From NCBI GenBank assembly GCA_019217005.1, contig JAHBNG010000018.1, forward strand, positions 1 through 64,000: a DNA stretch of 64,000 nt, given 5' to 3'. The DNA is from Chloroflexi bacterium TSY. Lineage in GTDB: Bacteria > Chloroflexota > Anaerolineae > Caldilineales > Caldilineaceae. The notes beneath the pieces were generated by a model that searched no databases, was not told the DNA's origin, and saw only the letters and a program-made list of their open reading frames with translations. The first letter of the stretch is position 1; each line of letters begins with the position of its first letter. Below are positions 55,536 to 64,000 of this stretch, piece after piece. Both the position numbers and the translations under genes were made by a program.

Positions 55536-58118
55536 ATGCCTAATAAATATATTCCGCAAGAAATAGAACCCAAGTGGCAATCGATTTGGGAAAAGAACAA
55601 AGCTTTTCAAACACCCACAGGTGATGAATTACATAAACGGCCCAAATACTATATTCTAGATATGTTTCCATATCCCTCTGGCGATGGACTACACGTTGGA
55701 CACCCAAAGGGTTATACAGCAACTGATGTCATCGCGCGCGTACGCCGGATGCAAAACTATAATGTTTTACACCCAATGGGGTGGGATTCCTTTGGGTTGC
55801 CGACAGAACGTGCGGCGGATCGAGCGAATATCCATCCCGCAGTGATTACAGAACGCAATATTAACACTTTTCGCCGTCAACTCCAGCGTCTGGGGTTATC
55901 GTATGATTGGCAACGAGAGGTGACAACGTCGAATCCGGACTACTATAAATGGACCCAATGGATCTTTCTCAAACTATTCGAGCGCGGATTGGCCTACATG
56001 GAAGATGTACCCGTGAATTGGTGTCCTGCGCTGGGGACTGTGCTATCGAATGAAGAGGTCCAGGATGGCAAATATATCGAGACAGGTGATCTAGTTGAGC
56101 GACGCCTGATGCGCCAGTGGATGTTGAAGATTACTGCTTATGCGGAGCGATTGCTGGACGATCTAGATGAACTAGATTGGCCTGAAAGTCTCAAGCAAGC
56201 TCAACGAAACTGGATTGGAAAGTCAGAGGGTGCAGAGATTCGTTTTCAGGTTCAGAATCTGGACGAAGACTTTACAGCCTTTACAACAAGGCCAGACACG
56301 CTGTTTGGAGCTACCTACTGCGTATTGGCACCAGAACATCCTCTCGTGAATCAGATTACCACAACAAACCAGCAAGAAGCGGTTTCCGCTTATGTCAAGG
56401 TCGCTATCAACAAATCAGAACGCCAGCGATTGGTTGTTGCAAGCGAAAAGACCGGTGTCTTTACTGGTGCATATGCCATAAACCCAACCACAGAACAACC
56501 GATTCCGATTTGGGTAGCCGATTATGTATTGATGAGCTATGGCACGGGAGCGATCATGGCTGTGCCGGCTCACGATGAGCGAGATTATGAATTTGCTACC
56601 CAATTTGGATTGCCTATTGTAGAAGTAGTTCGCAAAAGGGGTGAACCAGCAAGCGGTGAGTCGATTCAAGATACAGCTTATACCGGCGATGGTATCTGCG
56701 TACAGAGCGGATTTATTGACGGGTTGCAAACCCATGAAGCCAAACATCGGATGATAGAGTGGTTGGAGGAGTCAGAAAATGGTGAACGTCAGATTCAGTA
56801 TCGACTGCGCGACTGGCTCTTCTCGCGCCAGCGATATTGGGGTGAACCATTTCCTGTTATCCATATGGAAGACGGCTCGATTGTCCCACTCCCAGAAGAA
56901 CAGCTGCCTGTCGAGCTACCAAACCTGATCGAAACAAAGAGCGTGAGAGTCAATCAGCCACCCTTGTCGCGTGCGGGAGATAGTTGGTTGATGGTTACAT
57001 TGCCAGACGGGCGCACTGGTGTGCGTGAAACCAACACGATGCCTCAGTGGGCCGGTTCCTGCTGGTACTATTTACGTTATTTCGATCCCAACAACACGCA
57101 GGTTCCATGGCCGACAGAAGCCGAACAATATTGGATGCCCGTTGATCTCTATGTGGGTGGTGTCGAACATGCCGTGCTACATCTGCTCTACTCACGCTTC
57201 TGGCATAAAGTTCTCTATGATTGCGGCTTGGTTTCAACAAAGGAACCATTCCAGAAACTCTTTAATCAGGGAATGATTTTGACCAATTCGTATCAAGATA
57301 AACGGGGCAAGTATTACTACCCACATCAGGTAGAACAGAAAGATGGGACCGGGCAAGACGGTCATTGGATCGCAAAAGAAAGTGGTGAACCAGTTCAAAC
57401 TCAGTTGGAGAAGATGTCCAAATCACGTCTAAACGTCTATAGTTTGGATGATGTTGTTGACCAATACGGTGCAGATGCAACGCGACTGTATGAGTTATTC
57501 ATTGGGCCTGTTAGTGCCAGTGGTCCTTGGAACATGGCTGGTATCGAAGGTGTTTCCCGTTTCTTACACAAGGTCTGGAGATTGATTATCGATGAACAAA
57601 CGGGTGAGCTGAATAGGCGTCTGGAAAATATTGAGCCACAGAATAGTATGGCTCTCCAGAAAGAATTGCACAAAACAATCAAAAATGTAACAGAAAGTGT
57701 TCAGTCGATCGACAAGTTAAACACTGCTGTCAGCCACATGATGGCCTTTATCAATGGAGCCCAAGAAACCTCAGTGATTCCCCTGAGAATCATGAAAGAT
57801 TTTTTGTGTTTGTTATCACCGTTTGCCCCCCATATTGCTGAAGAATTATGGCAACGCTTAGGCGAAGAGTCTCTCGTTTCTGTCGCCAAGTGGCCTCAAT
57901 ATGATGAAACACTGGTGATTGATGATCTGATCGATGTCCCCATTCAAGTCAATGGAAAAGTACGGACTGTCATTCAGGTTGATTCCGGTATTGAGAGTAT
58001 GGCGCTAGAAAAATTAGCCCGAAACGACCCAAAGGTGGCAAAATATGTAAACGGACAAGAGATCAGACGGGTGATTGTCATCCCACAAAGGTTGGTCAAC
58101 ATTATTATAGAATTATAG
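55536..58118 (+). CDS. leuS: Leucyl-tRNA synthetase, copy 1 (Bacillus-like)
   Basis: 860-residue class I synthetase that charges leucine to tRNA. HIGH is GDGLHVGHPKGYTATD, and NWCPALGTVLSNEEVQDG is the bacterial form without zinc cysteines. The CP1 editing domain has AFTTRPDTLFGATYCVLAPEHPLV and GAIMAVPAHDERDYEFA with the hydrolytic Asp. KMSKS is KMSKSRLNVYSLDDVV, and the anticodon-binding and C-terminal domains follow (IPIQVNGKVRTVIQVD). The start has AGGAGATAAAG before ATG 55536. A divergent copy follows 109 bases later. Confidence 0.95.
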   Translation: MPNKYIPQEIEPKWQSIWEKNKAFQTPTGDELHKRPKYYILDMFPYPSGDGLHVGHPKGYTATDVIARVRRMQNYNVLHPMGWDSFGLPTERAADRANIHPAVITERNINTFRRQLQRLGLSYDWQREVTTSNPDYYKWTQWIFLKLFERGLAYMEDVPVNWCPALGTVLSNEEVQDGKYIETGDLVERRLMRQWMLKITAYAERLLDDLDELDWPESLKQAQRNWIGKSEGAEIRFQVQNLDEDFTAFTTRPDTLFGATYCVLAPEHPLVNQITTTNQQEAVSAYVKVAINKSERQRLVVASEKTGVFTGAYAINPTTEQPIPIWVADYVLMSYGTGAIMAVPAHDERDYEFATQFGLPIVEVVRKRGEPASGESIQDTAYTGDGICVQSGFIDGLQTHEAKHRMIEWLEESENGERQIQYRLRDWLFSRQRYWGEPFPVIHMEDGSIVPLPEEQLPVELPNLIETKSVRVNQPPLSRAGDSWLMVTLPDGRTGVRETNTMPQWAGSCWYYLRYFDPNNTQVPWPTEAEQYWMPVDLYVGGVEHAVLHLLYSRFWHKVLYDCGLVSTKEPFQKLFNQGMILTNSYQDKRGKYYYPHQVEQKDGTGQDGHWIAKESGEPVQTQLEKMSKSRLNVYSLDDVVDQYGADATRLYELFIGPVSASGPWNMAGIEGVSRFLHKVWRLIIDEQTGELNRRLENIEPQNSMALQKELHKTIKNVTESVQSIDKLNTAVSHMMAFINGAQETSVIPLRIMKDFLCLLSPFAPHIAEELWQRLGEESLVSVAKWPQYDETLVIDDLIDVPIQVNGKVRTVIQVDSGIESMALEKLARNDPKVAKYVNGQEIRRVIVIPQRLVNIIIEL

Positions 58119-58227
58119 AGTAGAATAAAGATGGGGAGCTGGAAGTAGAGAATCGGGATTGGCAGCAGTACCTCGATTCCTGCTCTCTAATTCTTGTTTC
58201 TCCATTTAATCATGGCAGGAGCCACAT

Positions 58228-60711
58228 ATGTTGAGTCGATACAATCCACAGGAAATAGAACCCAAGTGGCAAAAGTCCTGGGAAGAGCAAGAATTATATA
58301 AAACGATTGAAGATCGAACGCGCCCCAAATGGTATGCACTTACCATGTTACCTTATCCATCAGGTGATCTTCATACAGGCCATTGGTATGCCTATACCCC
58401 AAGCGATGCTGCGGCACGCTTCCGACGCATGAACGGCTACAATGTGTTTTTTCCACCAGGTTTTGATGCCTTTGGTCTACCAGCGGAAAACGCGGCAATC
58501 AAAAACAACATTCATCCCAAAGGGTGGACCTATCAGAACATTGAGAGTATGCGTACCCAAATGCGTCGTATGGGTGCTATGTGGTCATGGGACCGCGAAG
58601 CAATTTCCTGTGATCCAGAGTATTATAAATGGACTCAATGGTTCTTTCTCAGGTTCTTTGATGCCGATCTGGCCTATCGTGACTATGCTCCGGTTGATTG
58701 GTGTCCAAGCTGCAATACGACACTCGCCCGTGAACAGGTGTGGGGTGAAGATCGTCATTGTGAACGCTGTAATACACCTGTTATTAAAAAAGAACTAAAC
58801 CAATGGAAGTTTCGGATCACAAACTTTGCCCAAGAGTTGCTGGATGATCTCGCTAAAATCGATTGGCCTGAACGGGTTAAGGTCATGCAGACCAATTGGA
58901 TCGGGCGGAGTACTGGGGCTGAGGTAACTTTTCGGACGGAGCAAAACGATCCGATGGAAATCTTTACAACCCGTCCAGATACACTCTGGGGGGCAACATT
59001 TATGGTATTGGCCCCAGAACATCCGTTGGTCTCAAAAATCACCACATCAGAGCAGAAAGCGGCTGTTGAGTCGTATCAAGAACAGGCAACGCGTCTGGAT
59101 GAAATTGCACGTACGGCCATCGACAAAGAAAAGACCGGCGTCTTTACGGGTGGCTATGCGATCAATCCCGTAAATGAAGAGCGAATACCAATTTGGATCG
59201 CAGATTATGTAATGATGGGATATGGAACAGGTGCCATTATGGCTGTGCCAGCCCACGATGAACGTGATTTTGAATTCGCCCAAAAGTTTGGTCTTGAGAT
59301 TCGACGCGTCATTACCGGACCAGATGGCGCGACGGGCCCGATGGAAGAAGCATATTCCTCTAAAGATGAAGGGGAAATGATCAATAGTGGAGCATTTGAT
59401 GGGACACCAGTAGCTGGTGCAGTGGAGGCGGTCGTAAAGTGGTTGGAAGAGACCGACAAAGGAAAAGGTGCTGTAAATTATCGCCTTCACGATTGGTTGA
59501 TCAGTCGACAGCGCATGTGGGGATCGCCTATCCCCATTCTCTACTGCGACACATGCGGGATTGTGCCAGTGCCTTATGAAGATCTACCAGTCTTGCTGCC
59601 CGATGATGCTGAATTCAAACCAACTGGCGAAAGTCCCTTGCGATATCACAAAGGCTTTCTGAATGTCAAGTGTCCGCAATGCGGTGGCGATGCCGAACGT
59701 GAGACAGACACGATGGACACCTTCATGTGCTCCAATTGGTACTACTATGCTTATGTAACTCCTTATTGGAAACGAGGTGAAAAGCTGAGCGCCAATGATA
59801 CACCTTGGAATCCAGAACAGGGTGACTACTGGCTACCGGTCGATCTTTATACAGGTGGAATTGAACACGCCACGATGCATCTGCTTTATGCTCGTTTCTT
59901 TACCAAATGCTTACACCAGCTAGGAATTGTCCCATTTGATGAACCCATGAATCGCTTCTTTAACCAGGGAATGATCTTGGGCCCAGATGGTGAAAAGATG
60001 TCCAAGAGCCGTGGCAATGTAGTTAACCCAGATGAGATGGTCAATCGTTATGGTGCAGATACTGTGCGAGGCTATCTCATGTTCATTGGGCCTTGGGATC
60101 AGGGTGGGCCTTGGGATCCGAAAGCTATAGAAGGCGTTAGTCGCTTTTTGCAGCGTGTCTGGACAGTAACGGCTGAAGATGCCCAGGCAGAGAAGATTTC
60201 TGCAGAAGCAACTCCCGATGAGATACGAGCACTTGAGCGCAAGTTACACCAGACGATGCTCAAAGTGACCGATGATCTGGAAGACTTTCGTTTCAACACA
60301 GCAATTGCTGCGCTGATGGAGTTCAACAATACATTGATTCGCGCCAAAGAATCATCTGTGGTTGATACACCGATATGGAACGAATCGGTGCAGAAACTGC
60401 TTCTGATGATGGCACCTATCTTTCCACATATCAATGAAGAATTATGGCACAAGACAGGCAATCAAAAGAGTATTCATCTCCAAAGCTGGCCACAAGGTGA
60501 TGAATCTAAGGCCAAGGAGGATGAGATCACGGTTATTGTGCAGATAAACGGCAAGGTACGGGACAAGCTCATGGTTTCACCGGGAACAGACAAGGCAGTT
60601 TTGGAAGAGCAAGCACTGTCATCCAATAACGTGCAGAAATGGATGAATGGGAAAACTGTGCGAAAGGTGATTGTCGTTCCAAATAAGCTTGTGAATATTG
60701 TGATTGGGTAA
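58228..60711 (+). CDS. Leucyl-tRNA synthetase, copy 2 (zinc-knuckle type)
   Basis: 827 residues with the same fold as copy 1 but clearly divergent. HIGH is GDLHTGHWYAYTPSD. A CxxC zinc module is kept (DWCPSCNTTLAREQVWGEDRHCERCNTP). The editing domain has FTTRPDTLWGATFMVLAPEHP and AIMAVPAHDERDFEF. A second zinc-like pair is VKCPQCGGD. KMSKS is GEKMSKSRGNVVNPDEMV. Both active sites look complete. Copy 2 could be the ancestral chloroflexotal enzyme and copy 1 the extra one, or the reverse. AGGAGCCACAT precedes the ATG. Two leuS genes together may give resistance to a LeuRS inhibitor or separate tRNA duties. Confidence 0.92.
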   Translation: MLSRYNPQEIEPKWQKSWEEQELYKTIEDRTRPKWYALTMLPYPSGDLHTGHWYAYTPSDAAARFRRMNGYNVFFPPGFDAFGLPAENAAIKNNIHPKGWTYQNIESMRTQMRRMGAMWSWDREAISCDPEYYKWTQWFFLRFFDADLAYRDYAPVDWCPSCNTTLAREQVWGEDRHCERCNTPVIKKELNQWKFRITNFAQELLDDLAKIDWPERVKVMQTNWIGRSTGAEVTFRTEQNDPMEIFTTRPDTLWGATFMVLAPEHPLVSKITTSEQKAAVESYQEQATRLDEIARTAIDKEKTGVFTGGYAINPVNEERIPIWIADYVMMGYGTGAIMAVPAHDERDFEFAQKFGLEIRRVITGPDGATGPMEEAYSSKDEGEMINSGAFDGTPVAGAVEAVVKWLEETDKGKGAVNYRLHDWLISRQRMWGSPIPILYCDTCGIVPVPYEDLPVLLPDDAEFKPTGESPLRYHKGFLNVKCPQCGGDAERETDTMDTFMCSNWYYYAYVTPYWKRGEKLSANDTPWNPEQGDYWLPVDLYTGGIEHATMHLLYARFFTKCLHQLGIVPFDEPMNRFFNQGMILGPDGEKMSKSRGNVVNPDEMVNRYGADTVRGYLMFIGPWDQGGPWDPKAIEGVSRFLQRVWTVTAEDAQAEKISAEATPDEIRALERKLHQTMLKVTDDLEDFRFNTAIAALMEFNNTLIRAKESSVVDTPIWNESVQKLLLMMAPIFPHINEELWHKTGNQKSIHLQSWPQGDESKAKEDEITVIVQINGKVRDKLMVSPGTDKAVLEEQALSSNNVQKWMNGKTVRKVIVVPNKLVNIVIG

Positions 60712-60744
60712 TCATTGGCTTAGAATTTGTACCTATTATCAAAA

Positions 60745-60807
60745 AATAGTGATGTTGGCTTCCGTAAGAGATGAACAACAATTTGTACAAGAGCCAACAT
60801 TACTATT
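60745..60807. terminator. Hairpin after the second leuS
   Basis: AATAGTGATGTTGGCT pairs with AGCCAACATTACTATT (16 bp, one G-T) around 31 bases, followed by TTGTCAATTTTG. Probably the terminator or a 3' stabiliser. No gene is present in 60712-61085. Confidence 0.55.
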
Positions 60808-61085
60808 TTGTCAATTTTGTACAACTTCCTGTATGATGATATACGTAGAGAGGTTGTAGGTTAGTTGCCCTTTTTGCGGGGAGTAATTGGGCAAAATCTA
60901 TATTACAATATCGTAATCTTGTGAAGTCAACCCACCTTACAATTTGCACAACAACAATTGTAATCATTTTGTAAACAATGCTGGTTGATTTTTGATCTAG
61001 TTACCCATATCATAACACTGTCATTATCTATCTTGTCAAAGATTATTTTTGCACCGCTCTCTATGTCCATGGGAGAAAATATACA

Positions 61086-61574
61086 ATGATTCACAAGATG
61101 CTTTCCTCTAGACCGGGTCATGTACAAATCGTATTTGAATTGCCTTCTTCAATTTGGGCGAACCGGATCTTCCTAACTGGCGAATTTAATGAATGGAATG
61201 AGCACAATCTGCCGATGAAACAAGATCGGGATGGTGTTTGGCGTAGATCAGTCGATCTGCCGTCGGGCCGCAGCTACGAATTTCGCTATATTATTGATGG
61301 TCAATGGCAGACGGATTTTCATGCTGATGGTTTTTCCTCAAATATGTTTGGGGCACAAAATAGCGTCATCAACACTGAGTTGCCGAAAGGTGTGTCTCAA
61401 AATGCGATGCGGACCGGACAGCAACAGTTGCGTCAGCGAGCACAGGAGATTGTCAAGCATTCTGTCTCGCAACAGACGGATCGTTCTAGCTCTGCAAAAG
61501 ATGCAACTTGGTTCCCTATGTCAGAAATTGATACACCAAAGTTACAGCGTTTTCGCACGCGAACCCCTCGTTAA
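61086..61574 (+). CDS. CBM48-like (AMPK-type glycogen-binding) protein
   Basis: 162 residues. Residues ~10-95 form an early-set, starch-binding fold: VQIVFELPSSIWANRIFLTGEFNEWNEHNLPMKQDRDGVWRRSVDLPSGRSYEFRYIIDGQWQTDFHADGFS, the familiar isoamylase-N/AMPK-beta pattern with conserved Trp and Phe. No catalytic domain is attached. The C-terminal 60 residues are polar and Gln/Ser-rich. It may bind glycogen or another alpha-glucan and localise a partner. Confidence 0.8.
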   Translation: MIHKMLSSRPGHVQIVFELPSSIWANRIFLTGEFNEWNEHNLPMKQDRDGVWRRSVDLPSGRSYEFRYIIDGQWQTDFHADGFSSNMFGAQNSVINTELPKGVSQNAMRTGQQQLRQRAQEIVKHSVSQQTDRSSSAKDATWFPMSEIDTPKLQRFRTRTPR

Positions 61575-62109
61575 AACTGCCGGATAGCATGTGAACGGTT
61601 GAGAGTGGACCGTTACGAGCCACTTTCTTCCATTCACAACCTTCCTCCATTTTCTTTCATTATACCCTTCCTCTATCAGATCTTTGATTTCACCGCGCTC
61701 TCAGAAAAAATGGCTCATTGGGATCTTCCGTGGTAAACCCGCTTTGGTTTCGATACGCTTCGCGACTCAACCGGCGCTCGTCTTGATTTTGGTCACGGAC
61801 CACGGACATTCCCAAAGAGCCAAAAATTTGTCGTGTGAAAAAATGATAAGATTATCATGACACCCGCAGTATAGGTGCGTGTAGCTCAATATGTTAAAAT
61901 TGATCGATGAGTCATCTAGTAGCCACATCATTTTAACTTCCGACAATCGTCCTTCGACAGAAATCGATTCTATTGTCCGAAGTTTAAGCGGCTTCTTTAT
62001 AAGAACAGAACGGATGTGTCTGGTAACTGGAGTTGCATTATTAAAAAATTAGGTCAGCCTCAAAATGAAAAGGGGGGGTATCAGGCGGTCCCCGTTTTTG
62101 ATAATAGAT
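61575..62109. repeat. Repeat-bearing spacer with an R3 palindrome
   Basis: 61920-62000 (GTAGCCACATCATTTTAACT ... GTCCGAAGTTTAAGCGGC) is a copy of family R3. Upstream, CCCGCTTTGGTTTCGATACG and CTCAACC recall the motif near 54475 and 36830. No gene is supported. Confidence 0.5.
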
Positions 62110-64000
62110 ATGAGTCGGCGCCCAAGTTCTCTAATTTCTATTCCCAAGTCTACCAGTCAGACCATACTCCAAAATTCATGGTTAACAAAAAAGCAGCGAG
62201 TATTGCATCTCTCCTTTCTTCTTATCTCCTTTCTTCTTATCGCAATCATTGCCGCTGCCCTGCTGCGATTCTGGTCTATTGGAGCTATTCCCCCGGGCTT
62301 TCATTTTGACGAGTCTTTCGAAGGTTTGGAAGCGTGGCGTATTCTAACTGATCCAACTTACAGACCCATCTTCCTTACCGGCAACTTTGGCGTCCCGCCC
62401 CTCAATGCCTATGCCAATGCCATCACGTTTTGGCTTTTCCAGCAACTAGGTCTTCCACCTGGACCAACAGCGATGCGTATCACAAGCGCGTTCTTTGGTA
62501 CCTTAACAGTCGCAACCATTTATGGTCTGGCAATCGAACTATGTTGGCTAGACTCGGCAAAAGAAGATCCGAACAACCAATCAAACTGGCACGCTCTTTT
62601 GTTTGCTTTCTTCTGTGCTGCTTCACTCGCAACTATGCGTTGGCATATCCACTTTAGTCGTATGGGGATTGAGCCAGTAATTGTTCCCCTCGTCTGGGTC
62701 GCCTCAACATGGTTTCTATTGCGCGGCTGGCGCACTGGATTTCCCTTTGAGTTTGCTTCCTGTGGCCTTTTCTTAGCAGCAGGCATGTATGCCTACCAAG
62801 GGGCCTGGATCCTTCCCTTTATGATGATTCCAGTTGCTCTGCTGCTTGTCTTTGATTTCGCACATCGCTCTGTTGATGAAGAAGATGCGGGTCAAGGTAA
62901 AGGACAAAGAAACTTTAAGCAAATTTACTGGACGCCCGAGTTGCAACATCGCTATGGCGGCCTGTTCATTACGGTTATGATTGCCATCGTTCTAGTTACA
63001 CCGCTCGGTTGGTTCTTCATCCAAAATCTTGATCTAGTATTTCTACGACCAGCACAGGTCGCGGTTGTGGGTGAAACGGGTAGTCCAGCTGATGACAGCG
63101 TGTGGAGCAGTGCCTTGGCGACGATCAATATGTTCACACCGCTTGGCCTGCCAGGCGATCTTGATCCACGGCGCAACATTCCGGGATTACCTGTACTCAA
63201 CCTCTGGCAGGTGACCCCTTTCTACCTTGGATTGCTTATCGCTTTAAGAAACATTTTGCGGCCTGCCTACACAATACCTGTCGTTGGGCTGGCTGGATTG
63301 GCGCTTCCGGGGATGGTGAGCGAATATGCGCCTCACTTTCACCGCATTCTCGGCGTGGCTGGCCCAACCGCCATTCTCTGTGGTCTTGGATTGAATACAA
63401 TATGGCATGGAAGGCTGAAGCCAACACAATGGTGGCAGACAAAGGGGGCTTCACTATTTTTACCCAGAAATGTCTTGCCCCCTCATTACTCAGATAGACA
63501 AAAAACGAAGCATTTTCGAGGAACAAAAAATTGGACAAAATGGACAACGATCGTTTTACTGCTATTAGGAACCGCAACGGCTAAATGGAACTACTTTGAA
63601 CGCTGGGCCAAGCAACCAGATCTCTTTTATGCTTTTGATGTTGGGCTGTGGGAAATTGGTCAGTGGATTGCAACTCAATCACCCACCACCGGGCTCTATT
63701 TGACACCTCGTCAGCCCGATCATCCAACGCTCGCCTTTGCCATCGAGACGGTTGACAACGCCCCTCAACCAATCTCTTTTGATGGACGTGCCGTGTTCCC
63801 TGTCAGGGAATCTCCTTCTGTTCAACCGGAAGCATATATTTCAATCGAACATGAAGATTTCCGCACGCGGCTGCTCCTACCAGGCGTTCTGCCCGATGCA
63901 ACTGTCGAAAAAGAGATTCTAGATGAATATGGAGAACTCTATGCACGCATCTATCTTCGTCCACAAGGATCGGCGACAGATCGACCACCTCATCATCCAC
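62110..64000 (+). CDS. GT39/ArnT-like membrane glycosyltransferase, 3' end cut
   Basis: At least 630 residues; the frame is open to the window end. From ATG 62110 a short basic tail leads to membrane helix 1 (LSFLLISFLLIAIIAAALLRFW). The loop that follows, PPGFHFDESFEGLEAWRIL, has the DE pair expected at the catalytic site of PMT/ArnT-type (GT-C) enzymes. About ten more hydrophobic segments come next, with TPLGWFFIQNLDLVF and YAPHFHRILGVAGP between them. A large outer domain begins near residue 520. It would transfer a sugar from a polyprenyl-phosphate donor to a lipid or protein. The real stop and possible fused domains lie outside. Confidence 0.78.
   Translation, partial: MSRRPSSLISIPKSTSQTILQNSWLTKKQRVLHLSFLLISFLLIAIIAAALLRFWSIGAIPPGFHFDESFEGLEAWRILTDPTYRPIFLTGNFGVPPLNAYANAITFWLFQQLGLPPGPTAMRITSAFFGTLTVATIYGLAIELCWLDSAKEDPNNQSNWHALLFAFFCAASLATMRWHIHFSRMGIEPVIVPLVWVASTWFLLRGWRTGFPFEFASCGLFLAAGMYAYQGAWILPFMMIPVALLLVFDFAHRSVDEEDAGQGKGQRNFKQIYWTPELQHRYGGLFITVMIAIVLVTPLGWFFIQNLDLVFLRPAQVAVVGETGSPADDSVWSSALATINMFTPLGLPGDLDPRRNIPGLPVLNLWQVTPFYLGLLIALRNILRPAYTIPVVGLAGLALPGMVSEYAPHFHRILGVAGPTAILCGLGLNTIWHGRLKPTQWWQTKGASLFLPRNVLPPHYSDRQKTKHFRGTKNWTKWTTIVLLLLGTATAKWNYFERWAKQPDLFYAFDVGLWEIGQWIATQSPTTGLYLTPRQPDHPTLAFAIETVDNAPQPISFDGRAVFPVRESPSVQPEAYISIEHEDFRTRLLLPGVLPDATVEKEILDEYGELYARIYLRPQGSATDRPPHHP

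Noticed and set aside
1268..62000. CRISPR array from the many short repeats
   Set aside because: The repeats are dispersed palindromes at kilobase distances, not regularly spaced direct repeats, and no cas gene is present.

Overview
The window looks like chromosomal DNA of a filamentous Chloroflexota bacterium (Anaerolineae, Caldilineae or Ardenticatenia type). The clues are secreted SH3b proteins with glycosidase-like (clan GH-A) domains, an alpha-oxidation-like lyase gene set, a pseudokinase with a beta-propeller-like tail, two leucyl-tRNA synthetases and an unusually dense load of small palindromic repeats. This assignment rests on protein style only, since no rRNA or marker gene was searched. 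Base composition is balanced to slightly AT-rich. No rRNA, tRNA or CRISPR array was seen.

Layout. 1-8.3 kb: a frameshifted HtrA protease, transposon debris, an M23-like protein, an FmdB zinc ribbon, a membrane protein, and a minus-strand gene split by an insertion sequence. 8.5-12.4 kb: murJ, a YugP-type metallopeptidase, a small membrane protein, and a PrxQ/Bcp peroxiredoxin whose catalytic cysteine codon is TGA followed by a SECIS-like hairpin, so a probable selenoprotein. 12.7-14.0 kb: second copy of a decayed transposon. 14.2-20.9 kb: a plus-strand catabolic cluster (ILVBL/HACL2-like ThDP lyase, sulfotransferase, 3-hydroxyisobutyrate dehydrogenase-like enzyme, acyl-CoA dehydrogenase, two SCP2 proteins, MBL hydrolase). 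21.1-23.4 kb: a transposon carrying a double-domain tyrosine recombinase, with a 154-bp miniature relative beside it. 23.6-31.9 kb: three paralogous secreted SH3b/GH-A proteins on the minus strand. 32-36.4 kb: an unknown membrane-anchored protein, a CPBP protease and a zinc ribbon/LysM protein. 37.2-42.6 kb: a sugar ABC transporter locus inactivated by a 156-bp MITE, a 217-bp MITE and a frameshift, with an IS1595 element inserted between its permease genes. 42.7-49.5 kb: a toxin-antitoxin pair, sulfatase, 2-hydroxyacid dehydrogenase and a large pseudokinase. 49.5-64 kb: SDR, a methyltransferase behind a promoter-leader-terminator unit, rpoD followed by a perfect parS site, ilvE, two tandem leuS genes, a CBM48 protein and a GT39-like glycosyltransferase running off the end.

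The strongest leads are: (1) the candidate selenocysteine peroxiredoxin; (2) a tyrosine-recombinase transposon and miniature copies sharing 13-bp terminal repeats, each bordered by a 6-bp spacer (TAGAGA or its complement) that occurs in either orientation, like a recombinase overlap; (3) two MITE families with exact 7-bp and 3-bp target duplications; (4) a single perfect parS after rpoD; (5) an orphan leader RNA; (6) tandem divergent leucyl-tRNA synthetases. Several reading frames are broken by one- or two-base shifts, so some pseudogene calls could be assembly indels.
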